A DNA stretch of 64,000 bases from Nectonema munidae (taxonomy: Eukaryota > Nematomorpha > Nectonematoida > Nectonematidae), in assembly GCA_030549495.1 (NCBI GenBank), contig JAUIRK010000121.1:558001-622000 (forward strand), written 5' to 3'. The position numbers were made by a program, and so were the translations under genes. Below the pieces are notes generated by a model that made no database searches, had not been told where the DNA came from, and saw only the letters and a program-made list of their open reading frames with translations. The first letter of the stretch is position 1. Each line of letters begins with the position of its first letter. Shown here piece after piece: positions 36,101-47,036 of the stretch.

Positions 36101-38597
36101 TTGTAGCTAGAACGTGGTTCTGTAGGATCCTTTCTGGTGGAAGCAGTGAAAGAAGTTGTGTCTGTTTTGTAGGCATGAGAGTTGCTCTGAGCTATCTCCA
36201 GTGCGGGAGCTTGATCGTAGGCACTCTTCAAGTCCAAGTTTTTGTTTTTTAGTAGGCGTTGACGTATCGTGTCTGAAGCAAGTCCATTGATCAAGGCATC
36301 TCTTAACTGTTCATCTTGGTGCTGTTCAGCAGGGACCGAGGAATACTCGCACTCAAGACTCAATCTTTGCAGTTCCTGTACAAAAGCGTCGACACTTTCG
36401 CCAGGTAGTTGTTACCGGATTGCTAGCAAGTGCCGAGCAAAGACTTGATTCTTTTTATTCACATAGATGCTTTCGAGTTTAGAGATTGGATTATCGTACT
36501 CTTCCACGTTCTCAATGTATTTGAAGACGGAGGCAGAAATGTAGTTAGTGAGAACAGAGAGCTTTTCAGGGTGGAGAGCTGAGATGGAGGAAAGAAAGTT
36601 CTTGAAGGTTGAGTACCAGTATTTCCACTCGTCAGTAGCAGTGGCAGAGTTGGGATTTATGTCAAGTCTTTCTGGACGCAGAAACTTGTCCATAGAGGTG
36701 AGAGGTTGAAAGTAAATTGTTGTAAAGTAAGAAATAAATTTATTTGAAGAAAAGTAGGCTTTACTTTCAACGAAGATAAAGAAATGTGAAGGCTTATATA
36801 CTATTGAAAACAGAGTGATTGTGGTTAGAGGATTAGTTGTAAATTGCCAGTGAATTGTGAGCTTTTAAGCTATGTTGTGAGGCACCACTTTATCTACATT
36901 CCAATTATCTTGTGAGGCACTCTATTTACAACACTGCATTAGATATTTTGCACCACGATCAGTGTTCTGTCTCTGCGAATTGTATCCAAGAGCGGTCAGG
37001 CACAGGAGTATTTTTTGACTTTTTGTGAATTGAAATCTACAAACGCTGAATCATATTACAATGCGCTTTCCGAAGTTCTTTTCCATTGAACGCTCAAAAT
37101 ATTAGGAGTCAAGCTTACGATGGAGCGTCAAACATGTCTGGTCATATTTCTGGGCTTCAAGCTAGAACAATGTTCTTCTAAAGCGGTGTACGTTCACTGT
37201 TGTGCTCATAATTTAAACCTGGTGTTAATTGTTGCAAGTAAAGTATCATTAGAAGGTAAACTGCTTTTTGGAACGTTAGAAACTATGTTTTTACCTAAAG
37301 TTTACCAAGATTGAAAATCTTTGAGGAAGAAGAACAAGAAAAGTTCAAAGACTCTAACATTAAAAAAACTGATAAGTACGCGATTGTTCAGCCACATTCG
37401 AGCTGTAGAAGCCACAATTCATAACTTACCGGCAATAAAAGTGTTAGCCGAAGCTAGAGGTTTATTTCAGAATATTAGTAAATTTAAGTTTGTTTTTATG
37501 TTGAAGTTTTTTGAAATTTTGCTTCAAAAAATGCATTCTGTTTCGCAATATTTGCAAAAGGAAGTTATTGATTTATACTCTGCAGATGATTCAATAGGTA
37601 GTTGTTAAAAATTTTGATCAAACTATATCAGAAGTTTAGAGTCTTGCTGAAGAGTGTGAAATTGAAGCAGAATGTGCAGAAGAAAAACGAAAGAGGAAAA
37701 AGAAACCTTTTTATGACGAAAATGCAATCGACGAACTTCACGAAACGAGATTTCAGTATTTCAAGAGAACAGTTTTATTTTGGAAAAAATTATTATAAGT
37801 TTTAAAAACGGTTTTAATGATTTTCATATTTTAGTAAAAGATTTTTCTTGCTTGATACCATCCCACTTTGACGACGATGGGACATGCAATAGAAAGAAAT
37901 TGATAATCTTGCCAAGTTCTACAAGGGTGACGTTGAAAGTGAATTTATTTTTGACGAGTACTTATCATTCAAAGATTTCTATAAAGAAGTGTGTTACATA
38001 AGTTTTTATCAAGTTCTGAAATTGTTCCTTTTATGATTTCCAACGACTTAGATAGAGCTTATCCAAATATTTATAGATAGAGCTTTATACAAAATATTTA
38101 TTGCCATTCCAGTGAGCTCAGCTCAAGCCGAGCGAACTTTTAGTAGGTTGAAGTTGATAAAGAATGATATGCGCAGTACCATGAATGGAGAGCGTTTGAA
38201 TGCTCTAGCTGTGCTTTTTATAGAAAGAGAACTGGCTGAAAAATTGATTTCGGTGTTGTCATTGAAAATTTGCCACCGTGAACAACGTAAATTGGAACTT
38301 TGATACTATTCATGATAGAAAAGATAAACTTTAAGTGAGCAAAATTTTTTTATAATTTTTTTTGTAAATAAATAATAATAAATGTTTTTTGTTTATGTCA
38401 TCATTCTATCTTTTTTATTATTCAGTTACAAACGTGGAAAATTGATATTTGGGTGTGTTAAAAAATAAGATCTATTTTTATGCTTGTAAAGACGTAATTT
38501 CTCTTGCATATAATTAAATTGACCTATAAATTTGTTGAGTGCAAATAGAGTTTGCCCCCCCCCCCCCCCCTGGGTTCAAAACCTAGTTACGCCACTG
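33123..38597 (+). mobile_element. hAT element, ZMYM1-like, carrying a Ty3/gypsy insertion
   Basis: The ends are TAGTGGCGTAACTAG and the complement CTAGTTACGCCACTG. Flanks are GAGCCAAC (33115-33122) and GACCCAAC (38598-38605), a 7/8 match. Plus-strand coding pieces are a TTF-type zinc-finger region (33707-33994, ...FNISWYQKKCAGLHK) and, after the Ty3/gypsy insertion, AYDGASNMSGHISGLQ (near 37110). Further on are VHCCAHNLNLVL (37190) and the dimerisation domain SSAQAERTFSRLKLIKNDMR (38112-38303). Several frame breaks make it inactive. A C16 run lies just inside the right end. Confidence 0.85.
34000..36933 (-). mobile_element. Ty3/gypsy LTR retrotransposon fossil
   Basis: An old Ty3/gypsy copy on the minus strand, inserted in the hAT of 33123-38597. 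Its parts in order are a 5' LTR of about 216 bp (36718-36933) with TGTTGTAAA/TTTACAACA ends and a TATATAAG promoter-like word, then a gag region (about 36040-36693). Next come a zinc-knuckle region (about 35829-36053), protease and start of reverse transcriptase (about 35166-35714), and RNase H plus integrase (about 34000-35126). The 3' LTR is not visible. It is broken in several places and parts are missing. It is younger than the hAT that holds it. Confidence 0.85.
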
Positions 38598-38649
38598 GAC
38601 CCAACGATATATTTGAAAAGAATAAATATTTTTTGATTTTTTAAGAATA

Positions 38650-41600
38650 ATTATCGATTCTTTCATTACACGATTTTATATTGATTAATTATTATTTTAC
38701 AAATATATTAATTAATATCGTGCTTATATGTACTTATGTAACATCGTCTCACCGAATGAAGTATATCAAATCTTACATCTAGCAAAATATGAACTGACAG
38801 GTTAGAGATGAACCATCGCAGTATACAGGTTGGATATGAACCATCGTAGTATACAGGCATATAGGTAATAACTTATGTAGCATCGTCTCCCCGAATGAGA
38901 TCAAATCTTACATCTAGCAGAACGTGAACAGAAAGGTGAAGATTGTCTCCCTAGTCATTTGTACATGGAATAGAAACCATCGTAGTATACAGGTTGGAGA
39001 TGATACACAAGTTGTCTACCCGCGTTCAACCGTTCAATGTAAGTATGTGTATTAGGGATACAACTTTTTGAGTTCACAACCCTGTACTATTTTTGGATGA
39101 ACTTTTGCGTAAAAACAACAAAAATAAGGTTTTTTCAGCTTAATATTGAATAAAGGTCACCCATGACCCATCATCAAATAATCACTCAACATACTAACAG
39201 TTAACCCTGAAATCAATTGAAAATGCATGACTAAAAATTTAGTATTATCGTATTGAAAAAATCTTTTCAAAAAGTTTATTGATTAAAAAAGCAAAAAAAA
39301 CGTGACTAAAAGTTAAAAGAGGACAAATCATTAGATGTGATGAAACGCAATGGCAAGTTTGGCTTCTTTTACATACTTTATACAAATCCTGCATAACTTT
39401 GATGGATCTTTCACAACACTAATTGCTTCTCGGAATATTGATTCTTGAAGGCTCTTGTGACCAATGCGTTTTGAAACATTTGAAAGCTTTTGTGTACGGT
39501 TTTAAAGCATTTGTCAATTCCTCATATGTTTCTAATCGAAAAGTTTGATCATTGAACCAATGCAGATCCCAAACATATGAAACAAAATGATAAATTGGTT
39601 GAAGTTGATTTCTCAATTCGGACAATAAAAAGTATGCCATAAAATATAATTACATTATTATTTTATATAAAATAAAAGTATTCCATCTTGCCTATCAAAT
39701 ATTTGGAATTTTTTGGAACTTAATGAAAGGAAGGATTTTGTTTTTGTTTAAAAATTTGAAAGAGTTCACTAAATTGTACAAAACCTTCATTCCGTCTTCT
39801 CTCTAGGCCACTTGCTCTTCAATTACATGCGTTCCATTTTTGTAGCTCTTCGTAATTTGACATCAGCTTCTCAACAAAAAATACTCCACATCAGGCTTAC
39901 GATTAGAACTAGGAGCTGTTCATCCATGAAAACTCACAAAATACGATTCAAGACGTGATGCTGGCAGCTGACGAATTGAGGTTTAGTCAAATTTTTGGTT
40001 AAAAATATGTTTTGCAGTCTCACTACAACTCCATTTTTGCCGGGGTTTTCATTTGTTGTATCGCAAACTATCATCAAAATCGAGCTCCACAAATTAAATT
40101 CATCTAAAACATTCGCGATTCCTCCAGAATAGACTACGCTTTGCCATCATTTAATTGTATGACCTCAATTTCCTCAATGGCCTGAAATTCACAATTTTTG
40201 CCGTCAAAGTGTAAACTCCATTCATACTTGTGTAAATTTTCGATTAAACATTTACTTCTAGATTTTTGAGGCGTGTTGGACTGGTGGCTGTCTTCATCAC
40301 TACTTTGTGAAGCAAAACATTCATCATTGTCATTGATTTTACTTGTGGTACCTAACGAATCAGATTCAATTTCGGGCTTGTTTTCACTTGATTTTCTTCT
40401 TTTATAAGGATGAATGGTTTGTTTACTCGCATCTTTTCTTGTTGAATAACCTACTTTCCCCATACTTTCAAGTTGAACAAAGTAAAGCTTTTTGTCCTCA
40501 GCATATTCAGCCACAACCCTTTAACTTATTATATCAAAAATTCCGTCTAATGGAGTGAAGTTATTTTTTTCTTGCACAATTATCATACAAAACAATTGTT
40601 TGCTCAATTTTTGAATTCACAGCTTGCTTTGATATAATCGGATAATTCAAAACTTCTTCCAAAAGCAAGCAAACCTCATTAGTTATGACTTTCATTCGTG
40701 TTACCAAGTGATTGATACCTACCGACTATTTGTTTTTTCATGAGCATTCTATTTTTAGTGGCCAAAGAAAATTCTTCAATATTTATCTTAGTTCTGCTCG
40801 GACATTTTTGAAAATGCTTCAAATTCAGCCGCCATTTTTTTCTGTTATTTCAATTATATTGCAACTTTTTTTGAACGACATATTAAAAAATCTATAAAAA
40901 AAACAAAATTTCATTTTATGGCCACATATATTCAGTTTCGATGAATTAAAATAAAATGAGAAAACTATACTTGGGATTGAGTGAGCTGATAAAACGCATG
41001 TTATGTGTGACCTATTTTGAGATATCACGAAAAAAAGTTTATTTTGGTGATTTATATATAAAAGTTCTAAAAATGGCACAGGAAGTTGAATTAAAAAAAA
41101 GAAGTTGAATAGTCGTATCCCTAATGTGTATATGTGTGTCCTTGTGAGTACATTAAAGCATCAAGATGTTATAAATGTAATTGTGTCTTGAAGATTGCAT
41201 ATTAACAGTATATATTAGAGGATAGTGCGTACATTAAGTCTTGAAGGTGTTATGAATGTAATTAAATGTCATTTGCATATTAACATTAGAGGATAATGAT
41301 ACACATACATTCCCCCAACACACAAGAAGAGTTATAATGTTTCTAAACTAACTATGTTACTTATTGGCCTTTCTATAAGTCCTGTATTTATTTTAATCAA
41401 AACCTTTCTTACCAGCCCATCTCTGCACTTAATAATTTCTTTAACTCTTCCTATTGTCCATTTATTTTTAATTGGGAAGCAGTTTATTATTAATCCAGAA
41501 CCTTTTAGTTTTCAATTCTAGAGCTCCACCTTTTCTGCTTCAGCCGTATTGGTCCAGACAATTCTATAGCTATGTACTCAAAAGGCAAAGATGGTTCAAG

Positions 41601-42090
41601 TCTTTCTCTAGGCGGGGGACTCATTTTTTCTTTGCACGCTAATTTTTGCACTTTATACATTTGAACCGTACCGACTTTGATAACCTATTAAGATTTATAA
41701 TCCAGTATTTGGATCTACTTTGCAAAATGTGGCAGAAGCACCCGTGTGACTGTGATCGTGAATATATTTAACATAAAACTTTGAAAATATATGATTTCGT
41801 GGAAGTATGATTGGTAGGTATCCTATTTCTTGGGTACGCCTTGGCACCAGTCAAATTCCTTCTTTATTTTTGTATGACAAAGTGTTTTGAATTCATTCTT
41901 ATTAATATTGATTTCAATTGTGCTTTGAGCATTTTTTATCCATAAGTGTAGGGCTTCTTCCCTCCGTTCTTTACTTATCGTTTCATTGAGTAAGCGGTTC
42001 CACCAACCCTTCTTAGGATCTATAACTTCCAAGACTCTTGCTGTTACATTTGTTAGCATTTTGTAGTAAAATTCTATAGCTGCATCATTT
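38650..42090 (-). mobile_element. BEL/Pao LTR retrotransposon fossil (3' end and LTR)
   Basis: A decayed BEL/Pao element on the minus strand. Its recognisable parts are an integrase-side segment (about 41350-42090) and an LTR beginning near 41309 after a G-rich polypurine-like word. The LTR runs to about 38650 and is interrupted by the hAT at 39053-41123. A related LTR fragment lies at about 45660-45832. Gag, protease and reverse transcriptase are absent, so it is an old, incomplete copy. Confidence 0.65.
39053..41123 (-). mobile_element. hAT element, 2.07 kb, inside the BEL/Pao LTR
   Basis: It begins TAGGGATACAACT and ends with the complement of TAGGGATACGACT. ATGTGTAT is duplicated at 39045-39052 and 41124-41131. 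Minus-strand coding includes an acidic N-terminal segment (40134-40514, ...HFDGKNCEFQAIEEIEVI). A catalytic-type stretch around 39940-40100 contains VCDTTNENPGKNGV and FVSCQHHVLNRIL. A late fragment is at 39419-39640. I do not recognise the exact hAT branch. Stops interrupt the frame. Confidence 0.83.
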
Positions 42091-43189
42091 GATACCATTT
42101 TCATGGCAGTTGAATGACCTTTTCATGCCTAAATCTGTCAATCAAAATCAAAAGTTAAACTTTTTCAGCAAAATTCTGACAGTATCTCTAGTTAAGCTTA
42201 TAACTTTGGTTCTATATTATATACTCGTTTGAAAATTTATAAATATTTACAGTTTTGAACACATAACACTATAGTTTAAATTTTTTCAAAATCATTGTTA
42301 CTTTTTGGGAAATGTCAATCAAAATTTTGAAGGATGAGAAATATATTTAATAAAATATAACTTCAAATTTTACATGAAATATATTTTTTTATATCAAATC
42401 GGGCATACTCATTTCATTTTTGGACTTATTTTTGGAATTTAGAAATTGAAAATACCTATAAGTCTGTAACAAACTTGCGGTTTACTTCTAAAATCTGTCT
42501 CTTAAAACATTCATTCAAATTTTACATGGAATATACACGCTTTTATAACAAATCAACAATGCCGAAACAAAGTTACGGTTTATTTCTAAAATCTGTCTTC
42601 GAGAACATTCATTCAAATTTTACATGAAATAAACGCATTTCCATATCAAATCAACAATGTTAATTTCATTTATAGATTGTTTTTGCATTTAGATTAAAAA
42701 TTACTTATAAGTATAAATTAAATTTGTGGTTCACTTCTAAAAATTGTTCGCAAAAACAAAATTTGCGGTTTACATCTAAAATCTGACTACGAGAACATTC
42801 ATTCAAATTTTACATGAAATACATACATTTTTATAACAAATCAACAATGTCAATACCAATTATAGATTGTTTTTGGATTTAGAATTTGAAAATACTTGTA
42901 AGCGTGAATTAAATTTGCAAATCAGATGTTTTACACATATGTACGCAATTTCAAATAGGCTGAATCCAACAGTGATGTTTATTTTTTATAAAAATTAATC
43001 CTACCTGTGAAAAAATGATTCACATATAATGCTTCAACTGAAATAAAGGACTTCATGATTAAATAGTTATACGTAGCTATATATGTCATTTATTTTGTCA
43101 CAGAACAAATAGAATTATAAGTAGGCAAAACAAAATTGCATAAAAAGAAAATATAACTGAAAATGATATACAACTAAAAACTGGATTTT

Positions 43190-43560
43190 ATACCGAATTC
43201 AATGAGGTGATTTTTTAATACATTTCTCTTTCCTTTTGATTTAGAAAATACTACATAACTATGAATTGATAAAAATTCTCTCTCTATATCCCAGCAAAAC
43301 TTATAAGAAAATTCATCTCTATTATCTAATTTTATACTATGCGGAATACCTTTTCTTCTTGTGTCTATTGTACCGACTATAGTTAATCCTTTTTATAGAG
43401 CCAATCAGCTATCTCTATAGAGGTATACAAATGGTGAATGGTTAAATTCCGACCTCTCAAAGATAAATATGCAGTGATGATGCCTCTTATAAGTGTAAAG
43501 TTCTATATAATTTTTCTCAATATATACATCGTTACCTTGACAAAACTTTGATGGCATTTT
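43190..43560 (-). pseudogene. piggyBac transposase fragment inside the repeat element
   Basis: On the minus strand one frame reads YLSLRGRNLTIHHLYTSIEI followed by ADWLYKK. After a shift it continues GLTIVGTIDTRRKGIPHSI and then YVVFSKSKGKRNVLKNHL. These match the piggyBac DDE domain around the second catalytic region (GRN-x-T-x-D...LA-x-WL...T-x-VGT...NRKGIP). The Asp usual in the 'TTDNFFTS' motif is replaced by His here (TIHHLYTS). Stops break it. It ties the TTAA-ended repeat family to piggyBac. Confidence 0.78.
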
Positions 43561-44089
43561 CAGAAGAGGGAGCAACTTTATATATACAAATGTAAGAAAG
43601 TTTGAAATGTTATAACTTCATTCCTCCCAAATAGAAACTTACCAAATTTTGCATATCTGTATGCACATATAAATTGAATATTCAAAGTTTGAAAAAATTC
43701 AAAAAAATTATATATAATATTTAAAAAACATGATTTAATCATGCAAACTCCATTTGAAATATAATTCACAACGTAATTTTCATTCTATGGTCTAAAAATG
43801 AAAAAAAAATTTTGGACATAAATATATGAATCAATTTTATAGTATAATGATGAGTATCAAAATTAATATTCGTGCCTCATTGGAAATTTTGATACTGTAA
43901 ACATTTGTTTTATTATAGATTCCAAATAAAATCGAAACTTCAAAGAGAAATAAATTCATTTGTGAAATGACTAAAAATTTGAATATAGTCTTTGGAGAAT
44001 AGCATGAAAACAAATCGTTCAAAAATTAGTACAATATATTAGACCGCTAACATACCACGATTTAAAAAAAGGTACAAATTAATCAAAAG

Positions 44090-45110
44090 TGTTTAAATAA
44101 ACTTTTTATAACTACTTAAATAAAGAGTTACTTTTTTCAGTTGGGCCGTCATATGTCAATCAATTTTTTGACAAGATTTGATTGATTTTAAAAAAAAAAT
44201 AAACGTGACCATTGTATTCAGCATACATGAAAACGGGTGTATATAATAGAAAACTTTGTATAACCATTTAAACTAAAAGTATTTTTTCAGTTGAACTGTC
44301 ATATATCAATCAATTTTTTAACAGGTTTGGTTGATAATAAACGTGACCATCGTGTTCAGCACACTTGAAAATGGGTATATTTGTGTAAAAAAACTTTGTA
44401 TAACCATTTAAACTAAAAGTTTCTATTTTTAGTTGAGCTGTCATATATCAATAAAATTTTTCACTGCTTTGGTTAATTTTTAAAAAAAATAAACGTGACC
44501 ATCGTGTTCAGCACACTTGAAAATGGGTAGATATTTGTAAAAAAACTTTGTATAACCATTTAGACTAAATGTTTATTTTTTTAGTTGAGCTGTCATATAT
44601 CAATAAATTTTTTGACTTTTGGTTGATTTTTAAAAAAAATAAACGTGACCATCGTATTCAGCACACTTCTAAATGGATATATATTTGTAAAAAAATTTGT
44701 ATAATCATTTTAACTAAAGGTTTCTTTTTTTAGTTGAGCTGTCATATATCAATAAATTTTTTGACAGGTTTGGTTGATTTTAAAAAAAATAAACGTGACC
44801 ATCGTATTCAGCATACATGAAAACGGGTGTATATAAATAGAAAATTTTGTATAACCACTTAAACTAAAAGTTTCTTTTTTCAGATGAGCTGTCATATATA
44901 AATCAATTTTTTGACAGTTTGGTTGATTTTTAAAAAAAATAAACGTGGCCATCGTATTCAGCATACATGAAAATGGGAATATATGTGTAAAAAAACTTTG
45001 TATAAGCATTTAAACTAAAAGTTTCTTTTTTTTGTTGAGCTGTCAAATATCAATCAATTTTTGACAAGTTTGATTGATTTTTATAAAAAATAAATGTCAC
45101 GATCAGATTC
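44090..45110. repeat. tandem array of about seven 150-bp units
   Basis: Units contain TCAATTTTTTGACAGGTTTG, a run of A, AAACGTGACCATCGTATTCA, ATGAAAATGGGTATAT and AGTTGAGCTGTCATAT in fixed order. Copies differ by scattered substitutions. The same unit appears about twice in copies 1 and 2 of the piggyBac family. Confidence 0.88.
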
Positions 45111-45444
45111 ACAATAAATCATTTAGTAGGTTCTCGGCAAAATTTTCGGCGAAAAACCGAACGAGAACCACCCCCCCCCCCGGGTCACCGAGGAAATGAA
45201 AATAGGCCATCACTAATATCGAAAAATAGGCCATCACTATTTTTTCAAAAATTTAGACAAAATTTTTCGAAGTAATGTCCATTTATTAAATTTTTTTAAA
45301 ACTTTTACAAAAATAAATTATTCTAGAGTATGTAGCAAACGATAAGCTTTCTAATGATATATATATCATGAAAAAGAAATATTGAAAAACAGTTTAATTC
45401 TTTCTTCAAATCAAACAAGTAAAAATTTGCAAAAAGTAGTATTG

Positions 45445-45445
<1 letters not shown>

Positions 45446-45482
<37 letters not shown>
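45446..45482. repeat. (TTA)n microsatellite
   Basis: About twelve uninterrupted TTA units followed by TATATTAC. It lies between the piggyBac-family element and the LTR fragment. Confidence 0.95.
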
Positions 45483-45485
<3 letters not shown>

Positions 45486-45659
45486 TACATATTTCAACCA
45501 ATCATATAGTTTTTATGAAATAAAACTGCAATTTCAAAGTTAAATTTTTTGAACTTTTAGGTAGAATTTTTGAAATGTGGCTTTCAATATGTATGTAAAA
45601 TATTTTTTGAAAATTTTTATTTTAAGTATATTTTTTAAGCATTTTACGATTTACACATT

Positions 45660-45832
45660 TAAATATATAATAAGGCTGGCAAGTTTTGCGAGTTGTCTCC
45701 CCGGAGGTCTTGCCAGACCTCTGATGTGTGCATTATGTAGGTATGTGTGTGAGTACATTAAAGCATGAAGGTGTTATAAATGTAATTGTGTCTTGAAGAT
45801 TGCATATTAAAAGTATATATTAAAGGATAGTG
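45660..45832 (-). repeat. BEL/Pao LTR fragment
   Basis: The stretch GTGAGTACATTAAAGCATGA through ATATATTAAAGGATAGTG closely repeats 41141-41226 of the BEL/Pao LTR in the same orientation. It is a separate, diverged LTR piece. A palindrome GAGGTCT-TGCC-AGACCTC lies at 45704-45721. Confidence 0.65.
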
Positions 45833-46633
45833 CCGTATGTAAACGTTAATTGAATCCACAGAAATTATTGAGATAAAATTTTTAAAAATCCTTGACAATT
45901 ATAATGATATTATTTTACAATATGCCAATAATTTGATGTGCACTTCTGAATGAAGTTAAATTGGATTCTACTAGGGAATATTTCTTGTTGGATGGAAATA
46001 TCTTGCAAAATAAAGGTCTTACACAAACAGATATCTGATTGAAGCAGGGCCTTTTTTTATAACTTTAATAGTCAGGGAGCCTCCACACCTGCACTCGTCT
46101 ATTTTTTCATAAAATTTAAACTAATTTCTAAATTTACAAAAGTTTAGAGGTGCATTTTTGCAAAACATTTAATTGAAAAAATTAAAGTAAGGTTTCAGTT
46201 TTATAATTTTTAAAATTTTCTCGCATTATAACCTTCTATCCGACCCCTTCACTAACAAAACAATAAAAAAGGTTCTTGAAATTTTGTTGAGACAATAAAA
46301 GGATGATAACTGTAATAGTTAAGACAATATTATGTCATTGATCTTCTATATTATAATAAGCTAGCGTCTGTGTGTGTGTCTGTCTGTCGCTGGAAGATTT
46401 GATTGGTTGAATTTATTATATGTTTTTTTATTTTTATATGGGGGGATGGGTTATTTGGGGGTAGGGTTTGAAGTTATGGAATTGGGTATATTATATTATA
46501 ATAGCTTGAAAGACCAAAGTTTACTGTGCAAGTTTTCTTAAATCGACCACAGTCGAAATATGTCGACTTTACAAAAATAAAATCGTCTGCGTTTATTAAT
46601 GCTTTTTAATACAAATCTTCTGCTTTATATTAG
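45833..46633. other. non-coding stretch
   Basis: No gene recognised. A GTGTGTGTGTCTGTCTGTCG run follows TCTATATTATAATAAGCTAG at 46346, which resembles a Helitron 5' end but has no 3' partner. It probably includes the intron before the exon at 46634. Confidence 0.35.
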
Positions 46634-46834
46634 ATATCGTTTGATTATTCTGGTCATTATTGGGTTAATCAAGGAAATATAAAATTTTGCAATGAAATCG
46701 AAGATATCATAAATTATTATAAATATTATAAAAAACTTTGCCTTGAACCAAAAAACGAGCAACTTTTACCTATTATATATTATCAATTAACTTATTTACT
46801 CTCGATAATTTGCATAAAACAGAAAAATTTATGA
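46634..46834 (+). CDS. unrecognised putative terminal exon
   Basis: A TTTATATTAG acceptor is followed by 66 uninterrupted codons and a TGA, in DNA where chance frames rarely stay open this long. The product (ISFDYSGHYWVNQGNIKF...CNEIEDIINYYKYYKK...) has normal amino-acid variety and looks soluble. An AATAAA follows near 46928, which would suit a last exon. I do not recognise the family and found no upstream exons. It ends 200 bp before the TMEM203-like gene on the same strand. Confidence 0.38.
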   Translation: MSFDYSGHYWVNQGNIKFCNEIEDIINYYKYYKKLCLEPKNEQLLPIIYYQLTYLLSIICIKQKNL

Positions 46835-47036
46835 TTGTAAAATACTAATTTTATATTTAAAATATAAATTATATCTTACATTGTATATATTATATTTAAA
46901 TATTTTGGCTTTCCAATATATAGATGTAAATAAATGTAATACTTTTTTTTAATAAATCTTTTTTCCTACATTTTTTATTCTCTCACTAAGATGAGCTTAG
47001 ATTTATATTTTCAATCTATGAAATTTTAATAATGTT

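Larger units (their letters stand above)
42090..45110. mobile_element. piggyBac-family element, copy 3, with transposase remnant and expanded repeats
   Basis: The left side matches copy 1 from its CATTTGATACCATTTTCATG segment onward (42080-42330), the terminal part being lost at the junction with the BEL/Pao fossil. The first tandem block (42350-42930) has about four units with TTCAAATTTTACATGAAATA. The middle (43190-43560) holds a piggyBac transposase fragment. The second tandem block (44090-45110) has about seven units of roughly 150 bp, each with AAACGTGACCATCGT and TTGAGCTGTCATATAT. No right end with TTAA was found. Confidence 0.75.

Noticed and set aside
32922-45723. A single 12.8-kb element bounded by the inverted CAGAGGTCTGGCAAGAC words
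   Set aside because: The flanking bases show no target duplication, the words are self-complementary hairpins, and the right one lies in LTR-like sequence.
45867-45965. Possible exon after a TCCACAG acceptor (about 33 open codons)
   Set aside because: No donor fits before the stop and the product matches nothing recognised.
46346-46420. Helitron 5' end (TCTATATTATAATAAG followed by a GT/CTG-rich run)
   Set aside because: No CTRR end with a hairpin was found downstream, and no Rep/helicase coding is present.
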